Assembly (NCBI RefSeq): GCF_037042905.1 | Contig: NC_087245.1 | Span: 11,175,501 to 11,239,500, forward strand | From: Lytechinus pictus | Taxonomy: Eukaryota > Echinodermata > Echinoidea > Temnopleuroida > Toxopneustidae | Direction: 5' to 3' | Length of the DNA: 64,000 nt | Shown here: positions 52,512 to 64,000 of the stretch, one piece after another | Layout: every line of letters starts with the position of its first letter | Position numbering within the stretch: the stretch's first letter is position 1 | Translations under genes and position numbers: made by a program | Notes under the pieces: generated by a model | Databases searched by the model: none | The model's input: the letters and a program-made list of their open reading frames with translations, nothing else | What the model was told of the DNA's origin: nothing

Positions 52512-53790
52512 TCTTTATTTATTTTATTTATTTATTTATTTCTGATATTTTGATAGGGTAGCCCATTCACCAATAAGTAGTGGTCTTCCATGGCGCCCTG
52601 AATAACAATAAACATATTTACAAAATGCATAACGTATGTACAGAATGTTACGGTATTAAGATTCACATTAGGATTTGAATGTAAAACGAAACATTAACAA
52701 ACTTAGCAGCAAACAAAACGCAGACGGGCACTCGTTTGACCTATAATCAAATATCAATAAATCAAATTAACTAAGAACGACATCTTGAAAATACTGATAA
52801 TATACACCAAATCATCAAGATCATGCTAACACAAAATACGCACAACAGTGGATGATCCGCAAGTTATTTATAAATTACAAGTTCTTTTAAACATTCTCTT
52901 AAATGAAATGACAGAAGGAGCTGTTCTAATTGAATTATCAAGCTTATTCCATTCAAATATTGAAGAAACAATTGGACTACACTTATAACAATCAGTGCGA
53001 AACTTGGGCACGCGTAAATATCCACTGTCTCTCTGTCTGGTATGATGTTCATATACATCATTTGGATTGGTTAAGTTTACCTGAAGGTAAGAAGGTGCTA
53101 AATTATGAACACATTTATATATCATCAAAACGCGACTGAGCTCAAATCGTTTGTCTAGTGTCATCCATTTAAGACTTGCGAACAAATCAGCCGACGGAGT
53201 GTCGTATGTCTTGTTCAATATTATTCTTGCAGCCCTCTTCTGAATTTTTTTGCAGCTTAATTATATGGGATTGAAATCTATTCGACCATACAGCAGAACA
53301 GTAATCAAATCTTGGCAACACTAAACTGTTATAAAGCAACTTTAAGGACTGCACAGGCAAAGAACTTTTCGCTCTCTTTATTATGCCAATACTTTTCTGA
53401 GTAAGTTTACATACATTTTCAATTTGTTTTGACCATTTCAGTTCTTCATCTATCAAAACTCCTAAGCATTTGGTGAATTGAACTCTATTTATCAAATCAC
53501 CGTTTAACGAAATCGTGAAAGAATCTATTTTCCTGAGATTAGCACGAGAACCTATTATCATGACACATGTTTTTTCAGTGTTGAGGACGAGCTGATGATC
53601 TTTAATCCATGCCATGACCTTGTTTAATGCAACAGTTATTTTTTCTTCGCACTGACGGTAAGTGTCGTGTCGTCAGCGTACATATCTATGATACCTTCAT
53701 GAATACATTCAGGTAAACTATTAACATATATTGAAAATAAAAGGGGACCTAGAATAGACCCTTGTGGCACGCCTAATGTTCTTTGTTCTT
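52512..53790 (-). pseudogene. 5'-truncated non-LTR retrotransposon (CR1/Jockey-like reverse transcriptase)
   Basis: Minus strand, 5' to 3': [18 protein letters not shown], then [13 protein letters not shown] (the YADD catalytic block), a frameshift near 53655, then KVMAWIKDHQLVLNTEKT through VLPRFDYCSAVWSN, another frameshift near 53245, then LNKTYDTPSADLFASLKWMT and the C-terminal FEWNKLDNSIRTAPS. The 3' end carries an (AAATA)n tail at 52512..52541. The finger part of the enzyme and the endonuclease are missing. Two frameshifts make it non-functional. Confidence 0.85.
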
Positions 53791-54029
53791 TTTATAAGAA
53801 GAAAGCTAAGTGACTGTCATATATATGTATGTGGGTTGGTGGGTGTGTGTGTGGTGCCCTTAGAGGTGTGTGTGTGTGTAATTATGGAAAACTCAATTGT
53901 GTCCCCTCCCCCCCCCCCCACCTTTGAGGAGAGATTTCAGCACCCCCACTGAAAAAATCGTTCCCAGGTCCCTGAAATATGTTACGTCTAAGTTAATCAG
54001 GCATAGTGGCTGACTGACAGAAATTACTC

Positions 54030-54115
54030 TAGGGTCGTAGATGGGAGATCGGGGATCCGAACTCATATCATGACGAACATAAGTCCAATCCTCTAACCGC
54101 TAGACCAAAGTGACC
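54030..54115 (-). repeat. tRNA-like sequence, probably SINE head
   Basis: In reverse complement TGGTCTAGCGGTTAGAGGAT (A-box) and GAGTTCGGATCCC (B-box) are at tRNA spacing, but the anticodon arm is poorly paired. Confidence 0.45.
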
Positions 54116-54351
54116 TGAAGATAAGGGTGGTTCAAAAAACTGTTAGCTGGTTATCCAGAGGGGAGAGTGTGGTGCCTCCTAGAGAGGAAATGTTTATATA
54201 TGACCAAAAAAAATCGCGAGGTGTTTTGAAAAGGAGTTGATGTTTGACACGTTAACATTCGATCTTTATACCGTCTTATTCATTGTTGATGTAGGAATAC
54301 CTGGTGAGGTGTAAATGTTTGCTGTGTCTGTTGCGCTGCCTGGGTGTACTG

Positions 54352-57300
54352 TTATCGGTGCATCTGCTGTGGTTGGTGAGTCCGATAAGATGGATAAGCC
54401 TGTTGTTGTATGGATGTCTGTGGTGGATTTAACAACTGAGGTGTGAATGTCATTAGTGGTTGCAGAGTCTGCTGCTGTTGATAAGCATGTTGGTGTGGGG
54501 ATACCTGATGCGGAGCTCGTGTCTGTTGTTGGAGAAACGTCTGTTGAGGAGCTAGTGACTGATGTGTTTGGAAAGCCTGTTGGTGTGTCTGAGTCTGCTG
54601 TTGCGGATGCATCAGTCCGAGTTGCAGTTGGGTGTATGGATTCCGCAGTAGGTTTCCAGGATGATATGGCAAACCTCCTTGATCTGCAAACAAAACAATG
54701 TAATTCATAGTATCGTGGCTGCACATTTCATCGTCACTCGAGGAAATGATGATACGAAAACGTCTGTCACTTGGCCTTTTGTTCTAAGCAGAAATACATC
54801 CCACTCCTAGAAAAAATAGTTTAAAAGGCGAAGCCCAATGTCACACTGAAGCACATTTACACTGTTAATAAGGTTTTTTAATGCACTTATTTATAATAGG
54901 TGCTCTCAGCTTGGCATACTCGTAATTTAAGGGCGTGGTGCAAGCTACTAACTAGCTGGCGGTCGACTAGCTGGTCGCTCACCCGATAGGCCCTATACGA
55001 TTGCAAGCTAGCAAACAGCGCATGCAAGCTTAACGATCACTTCACTATTTCTTTGCATGCCTACTACAAGTTTATTAAGATATTCACTAGCTATTCACTA
55101 TCTAGCAGCTAGCTTGAAAATTCTGCGAGGGTAGTGTTCAGCCTGATTCCCTGATTCGAAAAGACAGTTTAAAACCCGGAAATTTCAATCGTTAGGGTTT
55201 AGAGCACAAACTGACAATTTTTTTGATATCGGACAGAAAAAAAAAGTTTGAGAACATTTATATCTCTCACAAAGTAACATAAGCATATTTACGTTATAAT
55301 CCGCCCTCTTACGTTCAGGAATCATCATGTTAGGCATTTCTCTTCGTTGGTGGATTGTCACCTGCCTCTAATTTACTGATAACAATGATTGATACAGTGT
55401 ACTTTACTTACGCTGTAGGGTGACTGTAGGATGTTGGTCAGCCTAAAAAAAAATCAAAGTATAGTAAATTAATTTATATGATTTCTTCGAGATCAGAACT
55501 ACGAACATTTCAAAGCCAGAATTTGCCAATAATTCTACTAAATGTGTCCTGAGTGGTCCCGGTTTTAGCTAATACCTTGGTCACATTTGCTCTACGGCGG
55601 CCGTACGGCGGCCGTAGATACCTGAATTCGAGAAATTTCTGCGGCAGCCGCAGAAAATCTGCGGTGGCCGCAGGGTCGACGTACGGCGGATTCCTTCTTT
55701 TTACAGGCCGTAGGGGTGGCCGCAGAATTTTAACGCGGAGTTATAACATTTTTTCTTTTCTACGCTCGCCGTAGAAATTAGACTAGCCGTAGGCATGGCG
55801 TAGAACGGTCTACGGCGGCCGTACGTCGAGCGTACGGTGGCCGTGCGGCTGCCCTCGTGTTTTTCTTCCCTCCTTTCCCCTTCTCCTTTTGTGTTATCTG
55901 CTCGGGAGCCACCAGGCGCGTATTTAGAATTTTGCACCTCGGGGCCCTACCTATAATTTTGGCCCATATGCATGTTTACTTTTCAAAAAAATGTCGACCC
56001 CTCCTCGTCAGGCAAACAGGTGCCTTGAATGCATGTTGAATTATCTTATTTCATAATCACATGAAAAAGGGCAACTGCAGACCACTTTTTTAATGATGAC
56101 TTGATAAAAAGTAATCTATCCATGAATATGATGTAATACCACTTTTTTTTAAAGAACAAATGTGACCAGGAAGCACAGATATTGCCCTTTCACCAGCGGC
56201 TAACTGGGGTAAAATATGACGTTATTATCATTATCATTATTACTAGTATTATCATGGGGAGTTAAATGCTGATTTTTGTTGTTTTTTAGGGTGTAGTTCT
56301 TACTTAAGACTAAAGCGTTTATTAACATCTTAACTTTATTCATACAAACAAGTTAAAATGGTTAAGGGAGATTTATTTCATAAGTCCAAATAAATAATGC
56401 GAGCGCGATTTTTGATAGCTTGTGTATAGACCTGAAAATAGAATATTCTGAGAAGTTTTGTAAGCATGAGCAGGATGGGTATCTCTCTATCTGTCAGGGC
56501 GAGCTGAAAATTGTCTATATTCCAAAATGACCCAAAGTTTGGAAATTCTAAGCATTATTGGTAATCATGAACAGGATGGGCACTTAAAAATTATTATATC
56601 CGAGCGCGAAGCGCGAGCTGAACCTTTTTTATATTTCATTCCAAAACTAGACATTCTACGCAATTTAGGTAATCATTAACAGGATGTCCATCTAACTAAT
56701 CATTCGATGCGAGCGCGAAGCGCGAATCACCCCAAAGGTCGATTTGCCCCCCCCCTCCCTACCTTGGTCGAACATTACTGATCGTATAATATTCAGATCA
56801 GTGTCAAATATTAATTTGGCGACCCCCCCCCCCTTCCTAGGTCGAACATCAATTTGTCCCCCCCCCCCCACTTTTATTACTCCCCCTTTCCCCCTTTTCT
56901 CTTCTCTCCTTTTCTCTTCTTCTTGTTTCCTTCTCTCTTTCTTTTCTCCCTTTTCTCTTTCTCTTCTTTCCCCCTCCTTTTTTATCTCCCTTTTATTTCC
57001 CTTTCTTTCCTCCCTCTTTTTGGCGCCCCCTTTTCGCCTACCCGGGTGCACGGGCCCCGAACCCCCCCCCTCCCTCCCACCCAGAATACGCGCATGGGCA
57101 TGGTGCGACACTTTGAAATCTTTCTGAAATAAAATGTCTAATGTAAAATATCATGAGTGTGACAAGCAATTCATGGTATACTCACTGTATAGTTCCCCTG
57201 CGGCCGCCGTGAGGGCGCCTTGCGGCCACCTCGCGTCTGCCGTAGTATTTGTCAAAAACCTACGGCCAGCGCAGGATCGCCCTAGGGCGACCGTGCGTCA

Positions 57301-60300
57301 TGATTTCAAGGACATACGTCAGCCGCAGATTTTTTTTCTCCAAAAATTAAAAAATACGCCGTGCGGCGACCGTAACATATGTGACCGCTAGAGTAAGTGG
57401 CCGTGGAAATTCTGAGGCGACCGTAGAATTGCTACTCGCCGTAGAAATTTTAAAATCTACGGCGGCCGTAGCAAATGTGACCAAGGTATAATGCATGGAT
57501 TTCATCAGCGAAATCACAAACAACAGTTTCCAATTATTCATAAAGTTTATAATTCACAGATCGAATATTACTAAGAAACACAAGAGGGATATCACCAGGT
57601 ATACGATCACTTAGGAATCACACTTTTTTAAAAATTAAAACAAGGGTTCAAATTGTGCATTTTACTTCACCCGCTTTTCTTGCTCCCGAACTAGTAGAGT
57701 AGAGAACTAGTAGAGAAATAGAATTATTTAGGTTCACCGTAGCGCAATTCCCTAAAATGAGCAACCTTTTTGTACGTCCGACCCTATTTTTCTAAAGTCT
57801 CACTTCACTGTGTAAACTGACGAAGTCATGGTCCCTTGAGAACATTACAGACTGTCAAAAGAACAAGAAATCAGAGATAGAAAATGTCATGAAAGTTCCA
57901 CATAATAGGGGGTCGGACGTACATATTTTATGGAATTGCCCCGTAGTTACTGGTTACTAAACTTGTGTACCTTATTGTGTGTGTGTTTTTTTTTTGTATA
58001 TTTTGTTTTGTAAGAAATCAAATTCATGATTTCAGTTGCGGCTATAGGGTGTATAATCTGAACTTTCTAAGTTTCTTTAAAAGCAATGTACAATCGATCA
58101 AACAGTTGTATAGGTATGCAGGACTACACATACCAAAAGAAACTGGCTTCATTTTAATGACAGAGCAAGAGGGCCCTCGAGGTGTTAGAAAAATGTCTTT
58201 GTCATGTTTTTCGTCTTTAAATCCCTTCGATCCTCAACATACTGTACATAAAAACCAAAGGGGTCTCTCGCTGTGCAGTGAGCGGCGAGTGCTTACGAAC
58301 GTTGAGAATTTCGGATTCGCCAACTTTTCTGACGAGTGTTACAAACGCTTCCGAATAATTGCGTTATCTAAATTTATTTGTAAACTATTTTAATGGCACT
58401 TTTACGCCTCTGAAATTTAGAAAAAGTGACTAAGACGAAGTAGTAAAATCGCCCCGTGCATACTACGCCCACGCCACTTCCTTGTTCAGTTAATTTTGCG
58501 TTGGTGGTGTTCACGCTACTCCCTCGGTGCGTCCATGGTGCGTCCAAGCAGATTGCGTCTCATTGTACCTACGTCTCCGTCACGTGCGTGAGTATATTCA
58601 TCCTAGGTAACATCAAGATCTACCACTTCGACCAGAAGTTGTTGCTATGTTTTGTCCGTGTCTGGTACGTCTATGCTTCATGTACGTCGATGGAGCAGTT
58701 AGTAGGTCTTAGGAAGATCCTTATACTACGTTATTACTACGCACTATTCAGACGGCGCTCACGCTACGTGGACTTGTTCAAAGTCCACGTAGCTCAAGAT
58801 CATGTACTATGCCACGTATTCTCACTTCTCTCTCAGTACGCTGTACCAGTTTCCACTGCGTCATGACCATTTTTCATTTACACAGCGAGAACTCCATGGA
58901 CGAAGCGTTAGTGTAAAGCCCCTTTAAGATGGAAAAAGTATATTCACAAACGTTCCACGATTTTTTTTTCTCAGTGGGTCGATTCTATTGAAGAACCATT
59001 ATGGTCACGTGGTCGCCAGCACAATGACGATTCAAAAAGAACTTCAGCGACACCGTCCTACAACCTTTTAAAAGGCTTGCGACTGTTTTGCACACCGTAG
59101 CATCTGTTTGCGGGGGGGGGGGGAATGATTAGCACAGAAATTTTGATCATGTTAACATTTTATTTGCGACAGGAAAAACTGTTTTCAACAATGAAAAGCG
59201 GTTTATTAACTTTCATCCAACCTTGTTACGAACCCTGGCGAAGTCTCGAATTCGCTATATTAATTTTGAAAGAATTCGCCGCTCAGTGAGTGCACATGCT
59301 CCCTTAATTAAGCGAAGGCACGCTCACTTACCAACATGAATTCTTGACTTCCAGATTGTTTACCACAACAAATCGCAGCACAACAATAGACTGAAGCAAT
59401 GATAGCAACCATCATCTCAATAAACCCGATTAGACTCATGATTCCATCGGATGTGGTTCGACTTTCCTGTTGAGGAGAAGATCATATAAATATCATAATC
59501 AATACTCAACAAAAAGGTAACCCCCACCCTAAATCAAAATGCTTATGCTATAACTTTTGAAAGGAATAATTTTGAGGCAAGTTGCGGATAGTTCAAATTA
59601 TGTTTAAAAAATCATCATGCCTGATAGTTTCTCGTTGCTGAGATTAAGCAAGATAGTGATGCGACCGAGCCAAACAAATCTGCGTTTTTGGAATGTAATA
59701 TTCGGAAAAATTAATCATTTCAATCGCATTAAATCATAGATTTGAAAAAATAACAATTTGTGATGATGAAAAAGGTATTTATTTCTTTAAAAACTTGGGG
59801 GTATTTGTTCAAGCCACCACCTGATCCGGAAAGCATGGAAAGTGTAGGGATATATCCCCCAAACCCACTCTAGAGATGCTAGAGCATGTACTGGAAGCTT
59901 ACTAGTTCTAGGTGCTTTCTGGTGCAATTTGACCCATATTTTGGGAGCCTTTTTAACCAAAAATATATTACAGTTTTATACGAGACACAGACATGACTAG
60001 ACAAATTCCCAATATTCAGCGAGAATCAATGGTATTTCTGCATTTTCTTAAATGATATTAGTACTAATCAGTGGTGGAATGAAACAAATTATTTGAGGTG
60101 GTCAGATATAGCGTGTACAACAAGGGCCGCGGAACGGTTTTGAAAGTGGAGGGGGGGGGGGCTGACCATGCAAAAAGTTATAATCGGATGGTCATTCTTA
60201 CGTTTTGTAAACGGGTCCGCGGTCCCTTTGGGGAAAATGATAGTTTTGACATAATAATATTTCACCTTTTTCAATTCCTTTTTTTTTCTTTTCCTCATTT

Positions 60301-63300
60301 TCTTGATGGTGAACATTGATGGGGTCAATGGCCCCAAGCCCCCCCCCCCCTCCCCCATCTGCATGCCAGAGATCGTAATTATACCTAAATCACTTTAAAC
60401 ATCTACCTGGAACTGGAGAGACAGATAATGTATTGTAGAATTATGTAGCCAGAGTATTTTTACCTTGATATTGGGCATAAAGTATAGAAGACTTATTTGT
60501 CCCTCTGCATCTTCTTAGAACTTGTCCTCAGTTATAAACGTAACAATTTTACATGCATGTGTGGGTTTGGACGATTTATGAAAATTCTGTGTCTGGGTCG
60601 AAACGATTAAACTTGGTTTTCCAGGCCTTCTCTAGATTTGATTTGAATGAATTTATACTGCTACTGTTTACGACCTCAGAAGGTAAGTCATTCCATAGGT
60701 TGATTAGTCGTTGCGAGAAGTCCCGTTGCCTGAGTGTTGAATGTGCTCTTAACTTGATTAGTTTTCTAGAATGTCCTCTTGTCCGAGGTTGAGTGTCAAG
60801 TTTAAAGAAATTTGTACAGTCCAAATCATCTATGCCCTGAATAATCTAAAACGTTTGGTTCATATCAGCTCTATTTCTCCTAAAGGATAACGTTGGTAGA
60901 TTTAATTTCTTCAGTCGTTCAATGTAGCTCAAGCTCTTCAGATGTGGAATTAGCTTGGTTGCTCTACGTTGGATATTTTCCAGTTTTATGATGTCTTTCT
61001 TATGATGCCATACACTACTGTAGTATTCCAAAGATGGTCGTATGATTGACTTGTAAAGTCTTGTAAACCAGACCTCTTTCATCCAAATTTGAGAAAGTTC
61101 TCTTGATAAGTCCTAAAAGGCGGTTTGCTATGGCACAAGCTTTGATTATATGTTTAGAAAATTGCAAGTTGTTATCAAAAGTTACTCCCAGGTCGTTTTC
61201 CTCTGTCACTTTTGGAATTTCAGATGTGTCATCTGGTACTAGTAGGTAGCTCATACCTGGATTTTTTCTTCCAATAGACATTACTTTGCATTTCTTCTGG
61301 TTGAAAGTTAACTGCCAGTCTCCTGCCCACGACGAAAGGTTGAACAAATCATCTTGTAGGCTTACGTTATCATCTTCGTCACGGCGAGGTGCATACAGTT
61401 TTGTGTCATCTGCAAATAATTTTACTACTAACAGAGTTCTTAGAAATCACATCTGGAAGATCATTGATGAAGATAATAAAGAGGGCAGGGCCGATAACAC
61501 TACCTTGAGGAATTCCACTGGTCACCTCACATTCCTTGGACAGTGCTCCATCTAGACCATCACCTTTTGTTTGCGATCAGAGAGAAGCGCTTTAATCCAT
61601 GTCCATACTTTTCCTTGGATTCCATATCCTTGTACCTTTGTGAGGAGTCTAGTATGGGGAACATTATCAAACGCTTTGCGGTAGTCCAGGTAAATGCAAT
61701 CGACTATATCTTTTGCATCAAGGGCAGTACTCCAATCATTTGTGACTTCCAGTAGTTGGGCAGTACAAGATCTTCATTTCCTGAACCCGTGTTGATGAGG
61801 CGTTAGTAGGTTATTGGATTCTAAGTGATCTAAGTGAGTAGGGTTATGTGTATTCAGATGGAACATGTTAAACTACTGCTTTCAGTGAACCATGGTAAGC
61901 CTATACATGCCATGTGGGACGCTGGCGCCAATACATACATAACAGGTACCTATACAGCGCTTTACTAATCATATGATCAATATAGTCTTAGCCTATATAT
62001 GCTGCTACCAGTGCAATAACAGATACGATCTTTCATAATATCAAATAAGAAATAAACGCCTCAAAGCTCACTGGAATCTATTACATACAATGTAATCACA
62101 TCGAGGCATGTTTCATTATGTCATAAAAATTATTTTTTTAAATAAGAAAAACTGAGAGTCTCGCGGGCCGTACTTTGAGAACCGCTGCGATGGGGTGTAT
62201 ATTTACCGCTAATCCTTTCTGACAGGGTATCACGCTATCCCGAATGTAGCACTGCTGTAATCCAAATGAAGCGACTACGGTCCCAGAAATCATCATGGCC
62301 ATGGCAAGGATGATGCAAATTATACACATTACAAGGTAAGCAGTTATCTGTCAAAATAATCATAATAATTGTTGACACTTCACCAAATTTCTTGAATTAA
62401 ACATATTTGATGACGATAATAAAAATCTTACACGAACACCAAGCCAAGTTATTGAAGACAAAAATGCATTACTTTAAATTTTCAAAACTCATCGCTTTTA
62501 GATTTTATTTGCTCTACAATTCGATTATATTACAGCGTTCTTTTCTAACCAACCAGACCATAATCAACTATAAGGTGAGTTTATTGACAGATAATAAAAA
62601 GATCAAACGTTGGTGTTTTCTACCAGTTGGAGAAGCTATGAACAGAGTAAATTAATATACTTTGATTAAAATCTGCTTTTCAAAACTGACACACGCGTTA
62701 CACCAACGAATCTGACTACAGACCGATCAAAGCAATTTATGATATTTCGAATAGTATAACTTCTGTGTGACTTTAACATTACTTACTACACAGGTCCTTC
62801 CCCGGAAACTTGCAATTCCTATTATTCCAGTCGGCCCAAAGAACTGTGAAATAAATATGCGGAAACAATGAAATATAGGCCTATTAATCGAAACACAATC
62901 ATATTAATAGAGTGATGGCCGGGTGTTTAATCGTAGTCCCTAATTACTGTTCGTAAGACTGACTTTGAGAGGTACTCGTGTTGCATGAGGCCGTTCGTAA
63001 GAAACAAGTCATGAAGCTTATAAAAATAGAACCATTAAAACAAAGAGTTTTCTTTTAGCATTAGGGGCACATCAATTTTGAACGTGGTAGAAGGTATATC
63101 AAATTTAACTTTTAAACTTTTAACATTTAACTAAAAATGAGATGAAATTCGATTATAATATGTAATTTTAGTTTAAAAACTTTTGCTCTCATAATCTTCT
63201 TCTTCTTTCTTGCCCATTATATACAAGTACAGATACATATCAGATATTTGGCCAGAACATGGCACATTGCACAAACTTCCTCTTTTTTTTAATTGCTGCC

Positions 63301-64000
63301 ATTATCTTTTTTGGGGGGAGCGGTTATATTGCTCATCGACATAACGGTATTGGGACCGGTATGACATGGTTTGTAGAATACCACAATCACAATAATACTG
63401 TAATCAAAGATCATCCATGTATCATCACTGTCGATTGAGAGACTTCAGTGTTTCCCTATATGATGTATATATTTTAACCTGAGGTAAATGTTCTTAAGTA
63501 GGGAGGAGCAGCTTTCTATGATGATGGTTGACACTGCGCCTCTCATATAACTTACACCTAGTCTCATCTGGTGGCTCTGGCAGAGGTAGGGCAGAATGCA
63601 TCAATAGCCTTTCCAAAATTTTAGCCTTCTTCTACTATAAACGATGAATGACTTTGCCCGAGTCGCTCCATGCTACAAGCAACTGGGGAAATGCCTGACT
63701 TGACATGCAGACTATTCATATTTGTTGGCCTTTGACGACCTGCAATAGTCCTGCAGCTATCGCTGAGAGTCGGGTCAAGTTTCTTTGGGGTAGGGTTTCT
63801 TTCCCAAACATTTGCACTGTTTAAATTTACTGTATGCATAAGGTGGATACTGATTATTTATCTTTTTTTACAATGATCAATATACTTACACAAAGTCCCA
63901 TCCATATCCCGAATGAAAAGAAACGGAGAGACGAGCCGCCGAGTAAGAACTGCGCCACCCCTATAAAGATCGCCCCTACACCACAACAAAGCTGAATCCA
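54352..64000 (-). CDS. CD20/MS4A-like four-pass membrane protein, copy C (5' end outside window)
   Basis: Third member of the array, cut by the right edge of the window. Exons are 64000..63890 (partial), 62843..62787, 62347..62207, 59466..59332, 55442..55412 and 54683..54352, with GT-AG introns and consistent phases; at least 268 residues remain. The first visible residues (WIQLC) are already TM1, so the N-tail and start codon lie beyond 64000. TM2 reads GIWMGLC then FFGPTGIIGI across the splice, aligning exactly with copies A and B. The outer loop has two cysteines eight residues apart (CYIRDSVIPC). TM4 contains IEMMVAI and YCC. The tail is unlike the other two: glutamine- and histidine-rich, with many QQQ, HQ and TQ words, and no PPAY. 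The donor of the first visible exon is the GTAAGT at 63889..63884, giving phase 0; an alternative GT two bases earlier would shift phase. Introns 3 and 4 are swollen by a dead reverse transcriptase and an inverted-repeat element. Confidence 0.8.
55573..57488. mobile_element. TIR element with TACGGCGGCCGTA subterminal repeats, 1.9 kb
   Basis: Ends TACCTTGGTCACATTTGC match exactly in reverse at the other side. About 300 bases at each end are rich in GGCGGCCGTA and GCCGTAG words, far more GC-rich than the host intron (copy C intron 4). The middle (about 55870..57170) holds other repeats, including GAGCGCGAAGCGCGAGC cores and a pyrimidine tract. No transposase frame. Confidence 0.8.
56730..57110. 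repeat. Pyrimidine tract repeat (ACCCGGGT family), second copy
   Basis: GGTCGAACATCAATTTG, C runs, a 180-base C/T tract and CGCCTACCCGGGTGCACGGG parallel the unit at 22560..23110. Open frames here are low complexity. Confidence 0.6.
57742..57940. repeat. Short inverted-repeat element, about 200 bases
   Basis: Facing words GCAATTCCCTAAAAT and GCAATTCCATAAAAT, then GTACGTCCGACCC on both sides. MITE-like, in copy C intron 4. Confidence 0.65.
58440..58920. repeat. GC-richer noncoding patch with a short perfect hairpin
   Basis: The hairpin GCTACGTGGACTT / AAGTCCACGTAGC lies near 58757..58788. The patch contains many ACGTC and GCGTCC words and an open frame without splice or family support. It may be another inverted-repeat element whose ends I could not define. 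Confidence 0.4.
60576..61840 (-). pseudogene. Dead non-LTR retrotransposon reverse transcriptase in copy C intron 3
   Basis: Minus strand, 5' to 3': DAKDIVDCIYLDYRKAFDNV, GYGIQGKVWTWIKALLSDRK, then a GIPQGSVIGPALFIIFINDL block and FADDTKLY (the catalytic FADD). MFNLSSWAGDWQLTFNQKKC and LGVTFDNNLQFSKHI follow. The frame shifts near 61080, an in-frame TAG lies near 60850 (after MNQTF), and the ORF ends with FSQRLINLWNDLPSEVVNSS. A TGA also interrupts the N-side (after HGFRK). Same orientation as the host gene. CR1/Jockey-like by motif order. Confidence 0.85.

Larger units (their letters stand above)
40144..54351. other. Intergenic region between copies B and C
   Basis: About 14 kb with no supportable host gene. 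It is filled with inverted-repeat elements, retrotransposon remnants and a satellite listed separately. Stretches 43.5-45 kb, 46-47.3 kb and 49.6-50 kb are AT-rich with nothing recognised. Confidence 0.5.

Noticed and set aside
54447-54710. Plus-strand frame opposite the copy C tail
   Set aside because: Antisense shadow of the spliced Q/H-rich terminal exon.
54266-54724. Longer minus-strand frame rich in Thr and Ser over the copy C tail
   Set aside because: An alternative frame over the same bases. The phase from exon 5 (one base carried) selects the Q/H-rich frame ending at 54352; this one would need a different exon 5 donor.
1-64000. CRISPR array, bacterial operon or phage region
   Set aside because: Repeats have no regular spacers, no dense ORFs or ribosome-binding sites are present, and the gene structure is intron-rich eukaryotic.

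Overview
The window looks like nuclear DNA from a marine deuterostome, most likely an echinoderm and probably a sea urchin. The reasons are AT-rich intron-containing genes with GT-AG splice sites, tRNA-derived SINE-like copies, many short inverted-repeat elements, decayed non-LTR retrotransposon pieces and long homopolymer C/G tracts. The taxon is an inference from repeat style and gene structure; nothing in the window names a species.

The clearest coding content is a tandem, same-strand (minus) array of three genes for four-pass membrane proteins of the CD20/MS4A type. Copy A (11397..18167, 6 coding exons, 286 residues) and copy B (34986..40124, 6 coding exons, 269 residues) are complete from ATG to stop. 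Copy C (54352..64000) is complete at its 3' end but runs off the right edge inside its first transmembrane exon. All three share one exon plan: TM1/TM2 exon, a 57-base exon, a TM3/outer-loop exon of 135-144 bases, a TM4 exon of 135-138 bases, a tiny exon ending in phase 1, and a terminal exon for a proline/glutamine-rich tail. Matching splice phases make these models internally consistent. A and B are almost identical in the N-terminal tail and very similar in the C-terminal tail (a PPAY motif followed by GYNQ repeats), but strongly different in TM3 and the large outer loop. A weak fourth candidate is a terminal exon on the minus strand at 1402..1828, possibly preceded by exons near 2760 and/or 6238.

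Layout: 1-11.4 kb holds the uncertain exon(s), one small inverted-repeat element and an ATC microsatellite; 11.4-18.2 kb is copy A, its introns carrying poly-G/A-rich repeats and a hairpin repeat with a nested TTAA element; 18.2-35 kb is intergenic with a SINE, hairpins, two TA-flanked mariner-type non-autonomous elements and a purine tract; 35-40.1 kb is copy B; 40.1-54.3 kb is intergenic with word-repeat inverted elements, four retrotransposon-related regions, a nested 330-bp element with an 8-bp target duplication, and a roughly 115-bp satellite; 54.3-64 kb is copy C, whose introns hold a GC-rich 1.9-kb inverted-repeat element and a dead reverse transcriptase.

The genes do not form an operon. 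They are tandem paralogues that probably arose by duplication, and any shared role (membrane receptor or signalling adaptor) is inferred from the family. No bona fide rRNA, functional tRNA or CRISPR array was found.
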